A DNA stretch of 64,000 nucleotides from the NCBI GenBank assembly GCA_032622095.1, contig CP136064.1, positions 252,156,484 through 252,220,483 of the forward strand, given 5' to 3'. Positions within the stretch are counted from its first letter, which is position 1; each line of letters begins with the position of its first letter. Below, one piece after another: positions 44,668-57,310 of this stretch. The DNA is from Siphonodentalium dalli. Taxonomy: Eukaryota; Mollusca; Scaphopoda; Gadilida; Siphonodentaliidae. Below the pieces are notes generated by a model, which worked only from the letters and a program-made list of their open reading frames with translations, did no database searches and was not told the origin of the DNA. A program made the translations under genes and the position numbers.

Positions 44668-46445
44668 TAAGGTAACTACTCGTCAATGATGCTTGAATAC
44701 ATAAATGATTAATAAGGTAACAACTACCCGTCAATGATCGACGTCTTAATATAGAAAGGTTTTATAAGGTAACTAACTACACGGCAATGATACTTATTAT
44801 AGAAGGTTAATAATTTAACTTCTTGTCAATGATGCTTTAATATAGAAAGGGTTAATAAGGTAACTACCCGTCAATAATGCTTTAGTGTAGAAATGGTTAC
44901 TAAGGTAACTACATGTCAATGATGCTTTAATAAAGAAAGGGTTAATAAGATAAAGTTCTACACGTCAATGATGCTTAAATATAGAAAGGGCTAATAGGGT
45001 AACTACACGTCAATGATGTTTTAATATAGAAAGGGTTAATATGGTAATTACACGCCAATGGTGCTTTAATATAGAAAGGGTTAATATGGTAACTACCGTC
45101 CATGATGCTTTAATATATAACTGGCTACTATGATAACTACATGTCAATGATGCTTTATTGTAGAAAGGGTTAATAATGTAACTAATCACCAATGATACTC
45201 ATTATAAAAAGGGTTAATAAGGTAACTGCCTGTCAATTATTGCTTCAACGTAGAAAGGGTTAATAAGGTAATTACACGCCAATGGTGCTTTAATATAGAA
45301 AGGGTTAATATGGTAACTATCAGTCAATGATGCTTTAATATAGAAAGTGTTATAATATGGTAACTGCACGTCAATGATGCTTTGATACAAAAATGGTTAA
45401 TAAGGTAATTACCCGTCAATGGCGCTTTAATATAGAAATGGTTTATAATGTAACTACTCACCAATGATACTTAGTATAGAAAGGGTTGTTTAATGTAACT
45501 ACCTGTCAATTAATGCTTTAATATAGAAAAGGTTAATAAGGTAACTACACGCCAATGATACTTAGTATAGAAAGGGTTGGTAAGGTAACTACACGACAAT
45601 GATACTTTAGTATATAGAGGGTTAATTAGGCAACTACCCGTCAACGATGCTTTAATATAGAAAGGGTTAACAACTACATGTCAATGCTGCTTTAATACAG
45701 AAATGGTTAATAAGGTAACTTCACGTCAATGATGCTTTAATATAGAAAGGGTTAATACTGTAACTACTCACCAATGATACTTAGTATAGAACGGGTTAAT
45801 AAGATAACTACCCAGCAATAATGATGCTTTAATATAGAGAGGGTTATAATAAGGTAACTACACGTCAATGATGCTTTAATACATAAATGGTTAATAAGGT
45901 AACTACCCGCCAATGGCGCTTTAATATAGAAAGGGTTAATAATGCAACTACTCACCAATGATACTTAGTATAGAAAGGGTTAATAAGGTAACTACCTGTC
46001 AATTAATGCTTTAATATAGAAAGGGTTAATAAGGCAACTACACGCCAACGGTACTTAGTATAGAAAGGGTTAATAAGGTAACTATATACGACAATGATAC
46101 TTTGGTATATACAGAGTTAAGGAGCCAACTACCCGCCAATGATGCTATACTATAGAAAGGGTTAACATTGTAACTACACATCAATGATATTTTAATATAG
46201 AAAGGGTTAATAAGGTAACTACGCGTCAATGATGCTTTAATAAAGAAAGGGTTAATAAGGTAACTTCACATCAATGGTGCTTTAATATAGAAAGGGTTAA
46301 TAATGTAACTACTCACCAATGTTACTTAGTATAGAAAGGGTTAATAAGGTAACTACCTGTCAATTAATGATTTAATATAGAATGGTTAATAAGGTAACTA
46401 CACGCCAATGGTGCTGTAATATAGAAAGGGTTAATAAGGTGACTT
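44668..46445. repeat. 45-bp minisatellite, about 40 units
   Basis: Consensus words AAGGTAACTACACGTCAATG and ATGCTTTAATATAGAAAGGG with GTTAAT recur every ~45 bases for 1.78 kb. Units vary by up to several bases and occasional short indels. A variant ATACTTAGTATAGAA recurs at several places, hinting at higher-order structure. Being a multiple of three, it keeps minus-strand frames open (LSILKHH-type repeats). Confidence 0.92.
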
Positions 46446-46775
46446 CAATGCAGATTATACAGTTTAACAAAATACCACAGGTGTATATATCCGGGTGAAC
46501 ACTGTAGTAAATACCTGGGCGAAACCCTGGTGTAAATACCTGGGTGTAAATACCTGGTGTAAATACCTGGGTGTAAATCCGTAAAAACCCGGGTAAACTG
46601 GGGTTTATACCTAACATATATAGAAAACACCTGGGTAAATCTATATAAATCCCTGATTTACCTGGGTGTAACCTGGGTGTGACCTGGGTGGAACCAGGGT
46701 AAAACCTATATGTACCGGGGTATACCTAGGTAAACACCAAGATTTACCCAGGTACATTTTTATATGGGAGCCGAT
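46446..46775. repeat. Diverged ACCTGGGT-type minisatellite
   Basis: GTGTAAATACCTGGGTGT-like units at 46500-46580, then TACCTGGGTGTAACCTGGG at about 46660, ending ACCCAGGTACATTTTTATAT. The end word ATATAAAAATGTACCTGGGT (inverse) is also where the array at 32520 starts, so both derive from one element type in opposite orientation. Confidence 0.8.
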
Positions 46776-47124
46776 TCATGCATATATACACACACAACTC
46801 GTATATACGGGAGTATATACATGTACTTATGGGATCGCGCGTCCTAGTGCATAGCCATGCACATTGCACCAATTTAATGTTAATTGACTATCTTGTCATG
46901 TGTCATCATGACTGATCGTTCGAATGGACATGTTATCTCGTCATATGCGAAGAAGTTTTGAATACAAAACATATACACACAAAACATGGACACAGATATG
47001 TCAACATGTACAAGTTGATACAAAACAAAGTTACATCACAAGGAAATGAATAACATAAAGTCGCTACACTTAATGTACATATAGACACACAAACACACAT
47101 CCATCCACACCATCCACACCTCTC

Positions 47125-47215
47125 CCCTCTCTCTCTCTCTCTTTCTCTCTCTCGCTGATTTCTCTCTCTTTCTTTCTCCCTCTCGCACTCACTCGAGTCT
47201 CTCTCGCACACGCAT
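47125..47215. repeat. CT-rich microsatellite
   Basis: CTCTCTCTCTCTCTCTTTCTC-type tract interrupted by CG and TTT. The minus-strand frame reading ERERERE through it is an artefact. Confidence 0.95.
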
Positions 47216-47265
47216 GCGCACTCTTTACAGTCATGTTGGGAGCTATGTCTATGTATTACACATGT

Positions 47266-47640
47266 TTAATAAGATGTAATTGTAATCAATTTCTTAACAT
47301 GCTCAAGCAATAACATATATAGCTTGAAACTTGATTTGTCGAAAAAGTTCGCTGCAAACGATGATGAACAATTTCCCATTTCTACTATAATATCCGAATG
47401 ATTGACAGAATCAGACGGTATATTTCCCAGAAATATTGATATCGGCTCCGCCCCTGTTGAGTCATCCATATATATAAAAACATCTATTCCGAAAGTGTTA
47501 ATGATATCGAACCAAATATTATTCCTTGTATTCGATATAGTTGTGCAGTTTATTATGGTGTGTTCTATAATGCATCGATATTGCGTATCGCATATATATA
47601 GTAGACAAAACCCGCTATCTGTATATGATGTGTTAGTCAT
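47266..47640 (-). pseudogene. Non-LTR reverse transcriptase C-terminus (downstream part)
   Basis: The minus-strand frame contains SGFCLLYICDTQYRC then IIEHTIINC and FLGNIPSDS. A Cys-rich block with EH-x4-C, followed by an aromatic-rich segment and LGN, is the usual C-terminal finger and tail of jockey/CR1-type polymerases. A palindromic MITE lies immediately upstream (47645-47738) and separates it from the preceding part of the same frame. Confidence 0.6.
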
Positions 47641-47644
47641 GGGT

Positions 47645-47738
47645 CCCCTGGTGCGACAACACTACCATGAGTATATACACCTTAATACCAGATTAAGGTA
47701 TATTTCCTCATGGTAGCGTATAAGTGTCGCACCAGGGG
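47645..47738. mobile_element. 94-bp hairpin MITE inserted in a polymerase relic
   Basis: CCCCTGGTGCGACA and ACTACCATGAG at the left are mirrored by CTCATGGTAG and TGTCGCACCAGGGG at the right, with CCTTAAT/ATTAAGG at the centre. Both sides carry polymerase-like coding sequence. Confidence 0.75.
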
Positions 47739-47741
47739 GCC

Positions 47742-47950
47742 TGCGGTGTTAGCTAGAAGTCTAGTAATCATAAGTTTTCTTCTGGTTAATGCCTGCATGT
47801 TTCCACAGCAATGAGGAACTGAGTTTGGTTTGCGTAATATCGTGCCAAATCATTATTGGATTCAAAAATCTTCCTCCACTAAAGTTCATTTATATTGTTT
47901 ATCTCTGTTTTTTACGATATTCTTCCAGTACGATTTGGAGGGAAACATGC
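47742..47950 (-). pseudogene. Non-LTR reverse transcriptase C-terminal domain (upstream part)
   Basis: On the minus strand, SKSYWKNIV, HCCGNMQALTRRKLM and ITRLLANT can be read in frames interrupted by stops. The RKLM-x-TRLL-x-NT segment is the kind that precedes the Cys-rich finger in mollusc-type jockey/CR1 polymerases, so it fits directly before the 47266-47640 part. Assignment is by pattern only. Confidence 0.5.
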
Positions 47951-47960
47951 ATTTGAGCGT

Positions 47961-49027
47961 ATAGCATTCGAGGTACTCATATAAGTTATACCTCTTTAAA
48001 ACTATATAAATATACATCATAAAGGACTATGGGTGAGACATTCCAAGAATATGACTGTGAAACCGCACAAGGAACACATAATTAGCAGTCTTACTTGTAT
48101 TCAGTTTACATAATGTTGCTAGTAAGCTTATTCCTTTAATCAATATAGGATTCAAGCCCATCGCACCCCATGAGCTCCTGTATGTACGATGCATGTTCTG
48201 GTTTGTGTGGGAAATCCTTTTAGTTTCGTTTTAGACAAAATCTATGTGCTCTCTCCGTGTATGCGTGGGAAACATTAGATATATTCCAGAGCAGTTCACT
48301 ATACCGCATAGACACCCCCGAGTACGTGGTACGGCCAAAGCCGACGATACGACCAAAGCCGAGGAAATGGGAAAGTCATTTTCACGTATATGATATGGGG
48401 ATATGTTTGTTTCTCATTGTAAAACAGACATCGAGCATCGTATGTGTATGACCACACGAAGCAGGAGTATTTATCCACCAGTTGTCTATCAGTTTTCCCA
48501 GATCAGACCATTAATTGTTTTTTTGGCGAATTTTTTCAATGGTGTTTTTTGCTTTTTCTCACTCAAATTATCGAGAACATCCATTCACTATAGTATAGTT
48601 CCTGGACTTCCACGCTTCCAAAACAAATGCCAGTATACAGTTGAATCTGTCAATGAAGCATAGGATTTGACAGAATTTAAAAAATCCGTGTCGTTCTCAA
48701 TATCCGCGCGATGTACATGTATATACTGTAACAACTGTATGGGATGATACCGCCTGCATATAAACCTGCATTAGTCAGCGACAGATAGGTGCCTTTCAGC
48801 TTTGTTCAAATTTGTTTTACAAGTTTGTGTTAAAACTGAATTTCTCAATATGGATTCCCAAGTGTTTTCCAGATTCGACTTCATATATTACACTGTTGCC
48901 AAATTGCCACGACCTCTGCGATTTAATGAATTCACGTTGGGTCTCGTTAAAACAGTAATGAATGCCTTGGATGAGTTATAAAGGTTATAACTGTATAACA
49001 GCTATATACATTGTTTTTGAATCATTT
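47961..49027. other. Stretch without supported features
   Basis: Frames at 48257-48451 and 48403-48663 show no domain. No inverted or direct repeats noticed. Confidence 0.45.
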
Positions 49028-50720
49028 TAGCTCACCTGAGATGAAGTCTCCAGTGGAGCTATAGCCTGTAGTCACCACTTCTTGTCCGTCGTCTAGCCGT
49101 CCGTCCATCGGTCCGTCATAATCTTCTTCTCCTGAATCACAAGTCCGAGTTGAGTCTTATTTGGTGTGGATGGTCATTGCATGGGTGATTGCGATTCAGA
49201 TGTGTACAAATGGGGTCACAATGTCAAAAAGGAGCGGGGTCAGGAACATAACACTTCCTTGCATAGTAATTCTTAAAACTTCTTTTCTCCAAAACCATCA
49301 GGTATATTCAACTTTAGATATTAGGTATGGTGCATGCATGGGTCCTTGGTCCGACCAGCAACGTAACTCATAGTAAATCTTAAAACGTCTTCTGAAGAAC
49401 CACCAGGCCCTATTCAGCTTATTCAGTGTGACTGGGATTCAGATTTGTTCAAATGGGGCCATTTGGGTAAAACAAGGGCGGAGCCAGGGAAATAACACTT
49501 TTCCTGTATATTGAGCTTGCATTGAGTATGAAGGGTCCATGTTTGACTAGCTGGGTCAAACAGGGGCGGAGCTAGTCAAGGACATAAATCTTTTCCTCCG
49601 TTGTGATTCTTAAAACATCTTCTTCCCAATAGCCACAACGCCTATTCAGCTTACATTTGGTATTGGGCGGGGGGGGGGTCTTTGGTCTTACCTCTGTAGT
49701 AATTTTTCTCAAGAACGATTAGGCCTTTAGTAAGCTTATATTCGGTATGTCCTGGGAGGGTCCTGTGGTGACTGGATACATATTTGTTCAAATGTGGTCA
49801 CCAGGTCATATATCGGGGCGGAGCCAGTGACATATAACTCTTTCCCTCGATAGTTATTCTTATAAAACGTCTACTTTGCAAGAACCATTTGCCCTAATTA
49901 GTTTATATTTGGTGGTGACTGGGATTCAGATTGATTAAAATGGAGTAACCAGGTCAAGTAGGGACATGTAGGACAGAGAAATAACTCTTTGTATCCATAG
50001 TAATTCTTAAAACGTCTTCTCCACAAGAGCAATCATGCACATTTAGCGTACATATAGCATGAAGGTCCTTGAGTGATTTGGATACAGATTTGTTAAAATT
50101 GATTCGATCAGTCAAGAAATGGCAGGGATTGGGAAACTTGCCACTATTCTGTCCAATGCAATTTCTGATATATAAAACTCATTAACCCTTTACCCAACAG
50201 AAGAGCCCTGTGTCAATGCATTCTCTTATATATGCGAGTCGACCATAGGTCGCCTCGCATATATAAGAGAATGCATTGGCTTAACACATTAAAAATTATA
50301 AAATTGTTAAAGAATGTAAGAAAAAATGGTAAAAAGTGTTAAAAAAAGATTTTTTTTTAGGCCAATGCATTCTCTTATATATGCGAGGCGACCTATGGTC
50401 GACTCGCATATATAAGAGAATGCATTGGCACAGTGCATAACTGTAACTATCACAATGTGGTCAAGGAGCCGGTTCCAATGATATCCATATTTGTATGGTT
50501 CTATTGAGACAGACCGAAGATATTTTAGGCTGTTGAAGCTTTATTTGGCCGGTTTTGGCCGGTTTGTTGGGTAAAGGGTTAACACATCTTCATCTCTGGA
50601 ACTACCTGACTAATTAATATGACATTAATTTTGGTGTTTAGTGGACGTAGTTGGGATTCAAATATGTTTAAATGGGGGCATATAAATAATAAACTAGGGG
50701 GCATATCAGGTTGAAAATTT
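49028..50720 (-). mobile_element. Helitron-like element in reverse orientation, split by a MITE
   Basis: Starts with a hairpin-like TAGCTCACCTGAG ... GTGGAGCTA (49028-49071) and a CCGTCCGTCCATCGGTCCG microsatellite (about 49087-49120), followed by diverged core units. These are marked by ATTCTTAAAACGTCTTCT (about 49267, 49375, 49604, 49853, 50009) and GGGATTCAGATTTGTTCAAATGG. Units are 110-230 bp. A P-family MITE sits at 50182-50582, after which a unit continues (TTGGGATTCAAATATGTTTAAATGG). The far end is not defined. Confidence 0.65.
50182..50582. mobile_element. piggyBac-type double-hairpin MITE, P family copy 4 (inverted, nested)
   Basis: 401 bp, TTAA at 50182-50185 and 50579-50582, reverse orientation relative to copies 1 and 3. 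The GGTTTGTTGGGTAAAGGG end and both palindromes are intact. Inserted in a core unit of the Helitron-like element. Confidence 0.8.
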
Positions 50721-51894
50721 CCAACAGTTGGGAAATTCCAACCTAAGGGGTTTGAGACAGAAACTTTACAAACTTGGGAGTTAATTGCTCCGGTTGGAGG
50801 GTGCATGCTATGGGCGATGCGTGTGAAGTTGAACGTTCCAAGGTCGACACCACAGCTCATAGGGACCCCCTTAATTATAGACACGTCCCTGACGACATTA
50901 CTGACTGTTGGGGTCTTCAGAACCCCAATCTTTTCAGTCTTTACATCTATGTGGCGAGTCAGAGCCACTCAAGGGTCATTGAATGTCCTCTTTTGTGAAA
51001 CATGATATTTGGGTTATGCCCCTTTTTATCGAATTCATAAGACGGAGATGTCCATCTGAACATTCACCTATTATAGTTGAATATAACAATACATGTAATA
51101 GGTATTTCCAGATAGGATGTGTCTGGCCAGATACGTGTATGCCTGACCAGTGGAATATCCGACCAGTACGGTCTTAACAAATAAAAAGAGAACGTCCCGA
51201 CATGTCAGGATCCGTTCCATTACATGTACATTGAACAGGGATATATAATTCGATTACTGAATGATCAATGATGACAAATCACAAGTGGTCGAAATCTGGA
51301 CTGAACAGTCGAACAGATAAACAAGAATATATGGTCATCAAAATACGACAATTCAAATGTATATCGTCAGATGTAATAACAGTACATAACGTATACATTA
51401 TATATTTACTTACATATCAAAACCACTCTTGAAAAGTTAAAACCACGCTTCGTGTGTCACTAGATTTTATCACTGGTAACTTCCGCCATCGATTTCAATG
51501 TTATGATTACAACGTCACACCTGGACAGGTGAGAATGGAATGTTATTAGGATTACCTCCCTTCAATATTCTATTGACAACTGAACAAAATACGTGCCACA
51601 AGCAAAATCAGTTTGATTAATAGAGTAGCCCATCTTTGTCATTAATTGATATACCTGAGTGCGAAATTGTAGGTAATCACAATAGGTTCATTAATAGTAC
51701 CGCGAAGTGCTGGGCGCCGGAAACGAATGCCAGCAGACTACATTGTGCATAATTCATAATGCAACAAAAGCTCTTGGCAAAAAATAAATAAATAATAAAC
51801 TGTTATACGGCGTACGGCGAACTAAAAGGCAAGGAGTAAAACACTGGCACACCATTTTTATGTGTATCCCATACAACAGTTTCTGTCAGAACAC
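50721..51894. other. Stretch without recognised features
   Basis: Possibly further diverged units of the preceding element up to about 51000; I cannot support more. Frames at 50579-51177 overlap each other on both strands and show no domain. Confidence 0.4.
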
Positions 51895-52472
51895 TTAAAG
51901 GGGTACTGTACGCCATTTTCATTAAATTTCCGGTGACAACAACGATCTAATATCGATAATATATAGAAACATAAGTAATTTGAGTCGAAGGTGTATTCTG
52001 TAAACGCTCAGGTTAATAGGCTATCTTAAAATTTAATAATTTAAAAGTTAATAATTTGATATAAATTGAGCCATAAAATGGCGTCAATTAAATTACGAAT
52101 TTCCGTAATCAAATAAAGTAATTGAGGGATACTGGATTGTTAAACCGATCGCACACACGATCGCTTAAAATTTTATGATGATACTGGGAGAACACTCAAG
52201 CCACTCACTGACTAGCGACGATACAATAACTTAAATGATTATATGGGACTAGTATGCATATAATATAACTTTTATTTGATTCATTTGGTTGAAAACTGTA
52301 CAAAAATTACTCGACAACGACAATTTGTATTTTTGCATTCCGGTAAATTTGTCATCCGTAACACTACTTCGTACTCAACAGACTTTCAAATAATGAAAAA
52401 ATTGTTACCTTATTCTCAGACTCGGAGACTATAGAAACCAACAACAACATTTGGCGTACAGTACCCCTTTAA
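51895..52472. mobile_element. TTAA-flanked element with AGGGGTACTGTACGCC ends (578 bp)
   Basis: TTAA + AGGGGTACTGTACGCCA at the left; TGGCGTACAGTACCCCT + TTAA at the right. Inverted similarity continues outside the TTAA (ACACTTAA / TTAAGTGT). Interior A/T rich, no transposase. Confidence 0.7.
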
Positions 52473-54181
52473 GTGTCAGACCACGTTTTGTCAAAATTTC
52501 CTGGTATTTCAAAATTGATTTTCTCAAAATCTATTAGGAATATATTTGTGAAATTTGGTACAAGCGATTATAATGAAACAATATTTAAGAACCACCGACC
52601 AATTGGATATTATAACCTCATTTACATTACTTTTATGGCATTAAAATATCTAAAATTTCACTGTTTTCAGGTACCAAGAACTTCTGTAAAATATACTTTT
52701 TTTTCCAAAAGTGGAGTTCATATATCAATGATATCATATCTCAAGATCATGAGAGGAGACTTAATTATTCTTTATTTGTGAAATGTAATGATTATTTTCA
52801 TTAAGAAAAGCAACTACCCATAATTAATTTTCTATATTAACTGTTCCATGAGAAAAGATCCTCTTGTGATTTTCGGTCCAGTTCACTATCGATCCGTGTC
52901 CAGTTCACTTGCGAGTTTTTTGTACTTGGTCCAAAACAGACGTGCTTTACATCGTGTACCAAAACTACCGTATCGCAATAACAATTATCGATTAAATTCA
53001 AACAAAAGTGAGTCTGGTGTGAACTTTTGGTTCAAACATAATTATGTGCACACTTATTTTACCAAAAATCTGTTGCATAGATGTTCGGGTAGTGAACGGA
53101 TCTTATCAATGGTGAACTGGGACCTATCACTAGTGAACTGGAACATTTTTTTAAATTGATAAATTCTACTATTCCAGATTTAGTTAACAATTTCCAACTA
53201 GTATGTCTTGATAGTTGAGGTAGCTGGCAAGGTATATACAACAAATGAACTGCATATATATATCTCTTTTGCGTAAAACTTGCGTTATTTACCATTGGAA
53301 ATCCCCAGTGACCTTGACCAGATCGGATGAGAACTGGACCGAAGATCGGAAGAGGTATCAGCATCGCGGAGCAGTTCCTATCCCGTGGTATTGGAGGATT
53401 TTCATGCCATGCATGTTGATCAATGAACAATTGAGCTGATATGAGTTGTGGGTCATGGGTTCATAACCAAATGAAAACTGACCACATATCTCGAAACACT
53501 GTGGCCTAATTCCTGTTGATTGCTCCCTGTTTGAGTGGACCACACTGCATATCAACTTTTGTTTTCATTTGGGCTGGAATATTTGTGACTGCTTTATTTT
53601 TCATTATAATATGATGCTATATTATGCAATTAAAAATCTAACTCAACAGTATGATACAAATGAAGCCTCCTCTCATAGAGCCAAGACAATAAGGTAATTG
53701 GTTACTGGAGTTTTGTGTGAAATTATTAATTATCTTAACAGTACCGAAAGGGAAAAAATAAAAATAAAAATAAATAATTTAATAGAATTAAAATCCATTG
53801 TTTTGTTGTTTCTTAATAATTGCTCAGATTCTACAATGAAGATGATGATATGTGAAATTCAAGATTTTTTGCTAGATAGATCCAGATAAATTCTTTGTTG
53901 AAAATCTCTTGCCATTTTTGGCTGGATTTATGCAAAACGTGCGTCTCCCCCTTAAATAATTTGGAAGGAGGTATCAGATTGGTATGCAAATACATTAAAT
54001 ATTGATATACGCTTCATGTGCTCTGAGAAACATTTGCCATGGTCATCCACAGTCACTTTCCAGCTGTTTTAAATTTTTCGCACGTAATAGAAGTGAAAGA
54101 AAAGCTCTTCATTTCTACATGTCAGGAATATACTAACATGGAACGCTCTTTTATGTTCCATGTCGTACAAATGGCTGTTTT
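52473..54181. other. Stretch with one possible inverted-repeat pair
   Basis: GTCCAGTTCACTATCGATCC (about 52877) is roughly mirrored by TAGTGAACGGATCTTATC (53092) and ACTAGTGAACTGG (53127), suggesting a decayed ~270-bp palindromic element. Otherwise nothing recognised. Confidence 0.4.
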
Positions 54182-55470
54182 TAGCTCAAAGTAAACAACG
54201 AAAAGTTTGAGCTATTGCGATGGTTTGACGTCCGTCGTCCTTGCGTCCACGCGTTCGTCAACAATTTCCTTCGGAACGCCCTACAGGCCACATCCCTCAT
54301 CCAAACTTTTACCAAACTTTATATGTAGGGTGACATATAGATGGGAGCTATCGAATTTTTCTTCCGAATTTCGAAAAAAAAAAATGGCCGCCAGCAGCCA
54401 TCTTGGATTTGAAATTTAAATCCATCGGCACACACTAAAACCCATATTTATGGCCGGATCATTTTTTTTAATTTTTCAGACGCAATTGTGATCACATGTA
54501 GATAGGAGCTATCGAATTTGAATGATTTTCGATGAAAAACAAGGGCGCCGGCAGCCATCTTGGATTTTACCCTTTACATGCCTAAATCCTTTGGCACACC
54601 CTACATACCACATCCCTCATCCGATCATCACCAAACTTCATATGGATCTTCGATTTGATATTTAGATTGGAGCCTCCTATTTTGACATAAATTTGTTGAA
54701 AAACATGGCCGCCAGCGGCCATCTTGGAATTTACTCTTTGTATGACTAAATCCTTGGCGCACCCTACAGACCACATCCCTGATACGATCATCACCAAACT
54801 TCATATGGATCTTCGGGGTGACCTCTAGATGGTAGCCTCCTCCAATTGTGACTGATATTTGTTTAAACACATGGCCACCAGCAGCCATCTTGGATTTCAA
54901 TTTGAATCCACCGGCACACCCCGCGGCCCGCATTATTGGAGAAATGATTTGAAAATTTACAGGCATGTTTAGAATCCCCTCTAGATGGGAGCTATTAAAT
55001 TTGAACAATTTTCGATGAAAAACAAGGCCGCCGGCAGCCATCTTGAATTGTACTCTTTGCATTACCAAATCCTTTGGCACACCCTACAGACCACATCCCT
55101 CATCTGATGATCACCAAACTTCATACGGATCTTCGGGGTGACCTCTATGTGCGAGCCTCCTATTTCGACCGAAATTCGTTGAAAAACTTGGCCGCCAGCG
55201 TCAGTCTTGAAATTTACAATATGTATGACTAAATCCGTTGCCGTTTTCCACATTCCTCATCCGATCGTCACCAAACTCCGTATGGATCTTCGGTGTGACC
55301 TATAGATGGGAGCCTCCTATTTTTTACCGAATTCGCTGAAAACATGGCCGCTAGCGGCCATCTTGGAATTTACTCTTTGTATAACTAAATCATTTGGCAC
55401 ACCATGCAGACCACATCCCTCGTCCGATCATCACCAAACGTTATATGGATCTTCGGTGTGACCTCTAGTT
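54182..55470 (-). mobile_element. Helitron-like element in reverse orientation, ~160-bp units
   Basis: Hairpin TAGCTCAAA ... TTTGAGCTA at 54182-54214, microsatellite CGTCCGTCGTCCTTGCGTCC, then about seven units marked by CCACATCCCTCATCCGATC (54288, 54608, 54771, 55091, 55248, 55411) at 157-171 base spacings (some units lack the word). On the minus strand every unit carries AAGATGGC[C/T]GC, as in the element at 27482. No coding gene. Confidence 0.7.
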
Positions 55471-55659
55471 TATTTTCCTTCTTCTTTATCATTCTATTCA
55501 TTTCTCAGCAAAAATTAACTCCCGCCCCAGGGGACGTGTCCATTTATAATTACCATCGGATGCTAAATAGCGATTCCACCGATATGCGCTATTTGCCATC
55601 CGATGGTATACATTTAAAAAATAAAATAAGATTTATCTTTACGAATATATATATATACC

Positions 55660-56465
55660 CCAGCTATTTGTGTTTTCTACCCGCCTTTCACAACAAGAGG
55701 CACAAATTACTCTTGCTTTACCACATTTTGACATCCTTTGGTGATGGCAAATAAGAAATCAAGCAAATTTTACGAAAATAACCAACGGTTGAATTATTAA
55801 CAAACTCGTATACTGAGATAGCCCAGGTGGGTTTAACCGTCAATACTCGCCCATATAATCATCATTCCTATCTTTCTTCCAGATAATCGGGCATTGTTGA
55901 CCATCAGTTGCCCACGTTCTGAGATCCTGGATGATGATACGTAAAAATCGAGCAAATTTTACCCAAATAAATAACAAACTCGTACAGTCAGAGCCCGAGG
56001 CGGGGTTATCTGTCAATAGTCGCCCATATAATTATCATTCCTATCCGTCTTCTAGATAATCAGGCCTTGTCGACCATTGGTTTCCCACGTTCTGAGATCA
56101 TGGGGGATGATACGTAAAAAATGGACCAAATTTTACCCAGCCAATATCATCATCATTCATATCATCTTCCATATAATCAGGCATAGCTGACACTTGGTTG
56201 CCCACTTTCTGAGATCATAGCTGGGGGATGGTACGTAAATTTACCCAAAATAATTAACAAGCTCGTATACTCAGAGCCCGGGGTCTCGTATACTCAGCAC
56301 CCGGGGTTAGTTTATATTTCAATACTCGCCCATCATATAATCATCATTACTATCCTTCTTCTAGATAATCAGGCCTCGTTCATCCTTGGTTGCCCCCGTT
56401 CTGAGATCCTGGGTGGGGGGGGGGGGGGTGCATGGTACGTAAACAATCGAGCATATTTTAACCAG
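55660..56465. repeat. Tandem array of ~120-190-bp units
   Basis: ACGTTCTGAGATC or close variants recur near 55914, 56087, 56206 and 56397, each preceded by AGATAATCAGGC and followed by GGTACGTAAA. Variation in length comes from internal deletions. A G run (about 56406-56418) lies in the last unit. Family unknown. Confidence 0.75.
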
Positions 56466-56488
56466 ATCATTCATATCGTCGGCAGATG

Positions 56489-56695
56489 TTAACCCATCCA
56501 TTGGCGATAGTAAATTACTATGAACGGAATCATAAATGAGAGTTTTGGTGCTGTATTATAGAGTATACTGTTATGCACTATTATAGACAAATGTACATAA
56601 CACAAATTATTGGAATTTATGGGTCACTCGCATTTATATAAGAGAATGCAGTGGTACAGGATATGTAATGCTGCACCACCACAGCCTTGGGTTAA
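56489..56695. mobile_element. Q-family piggyBac-type MITE, decayed
   Basis: TTAACCCATCCATTGGCG at the left and CACCACAGCCTTGGGTTAA at the right, with one GCATTTATATAAGAGAATGC arm remaining. Confidence 0.45.
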
Positions 56696-57208
56696 ATGTG
56701 AAAGATGACCTGGACATTGAATACTTGGGTTAAGAGAGTCCAATTTAAGTTTACAATAATAATGTATCAACTTCTAACAAAAATATAGATCAAGATAAGC
56801 CACCTCACTGCTGACCCATTAATATCAATTATATAGCAGAGCTGTCAACAAATTACAGGAATTGTTTATGTTGAAAGCTGACATCTCTATTAAACCAATA
56901 ACATTTATAATGACATCAGACCATCTGTAGAGTGATATCTTCAGCTGTGCAAGGCAGCACAGATGTCCAAGTCTACAGTTAATATCACGTGGTGTGCATT
57001 GTTGAATCTTTATTTTAAATTAGATACCATAGCTTTCTTTATCAGATTATCTGCACATTGGCATAAGAGACATCAGAAAATAATATAGCCTTACCAATAG
57101 CTAAGTAGTCCAAAGGCAGGGGGTGGAATTGTTGAATTGGATTTAATGTCGCTCCAAACAAATTTACCAGTACATAACACAAGATTTTTTACCGATTTAA
57201 ACAAATTT

Positions 57209-57310
57209 GGTGTGGTGACTCGGGGTACCCTTGGCAGAGTTATAGTGGTGTTAGTTTTTTTCAAATTTTTTTAACTTATTTTATTTTATTTTATTTTTTT
57301 ATATTTTTTT
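57209..57310. repeat. Arm of a distant ~100-bp inverted repeat
   Basis: ATTTGGTGTGGTGACTCGGG with GTACCCT and following GTTATA ... AGTTTTTTT is mirrored at about 63262-63361. The second arm lies in a Helitron-like element, so this is probably a fragment of the same family in opposite orientation. Confidence 0.6.

Noticed and set aside
46933..47211. 92-codon frame rich in E-R repeats
   Set aside because: Translation of a CT microsatellite.
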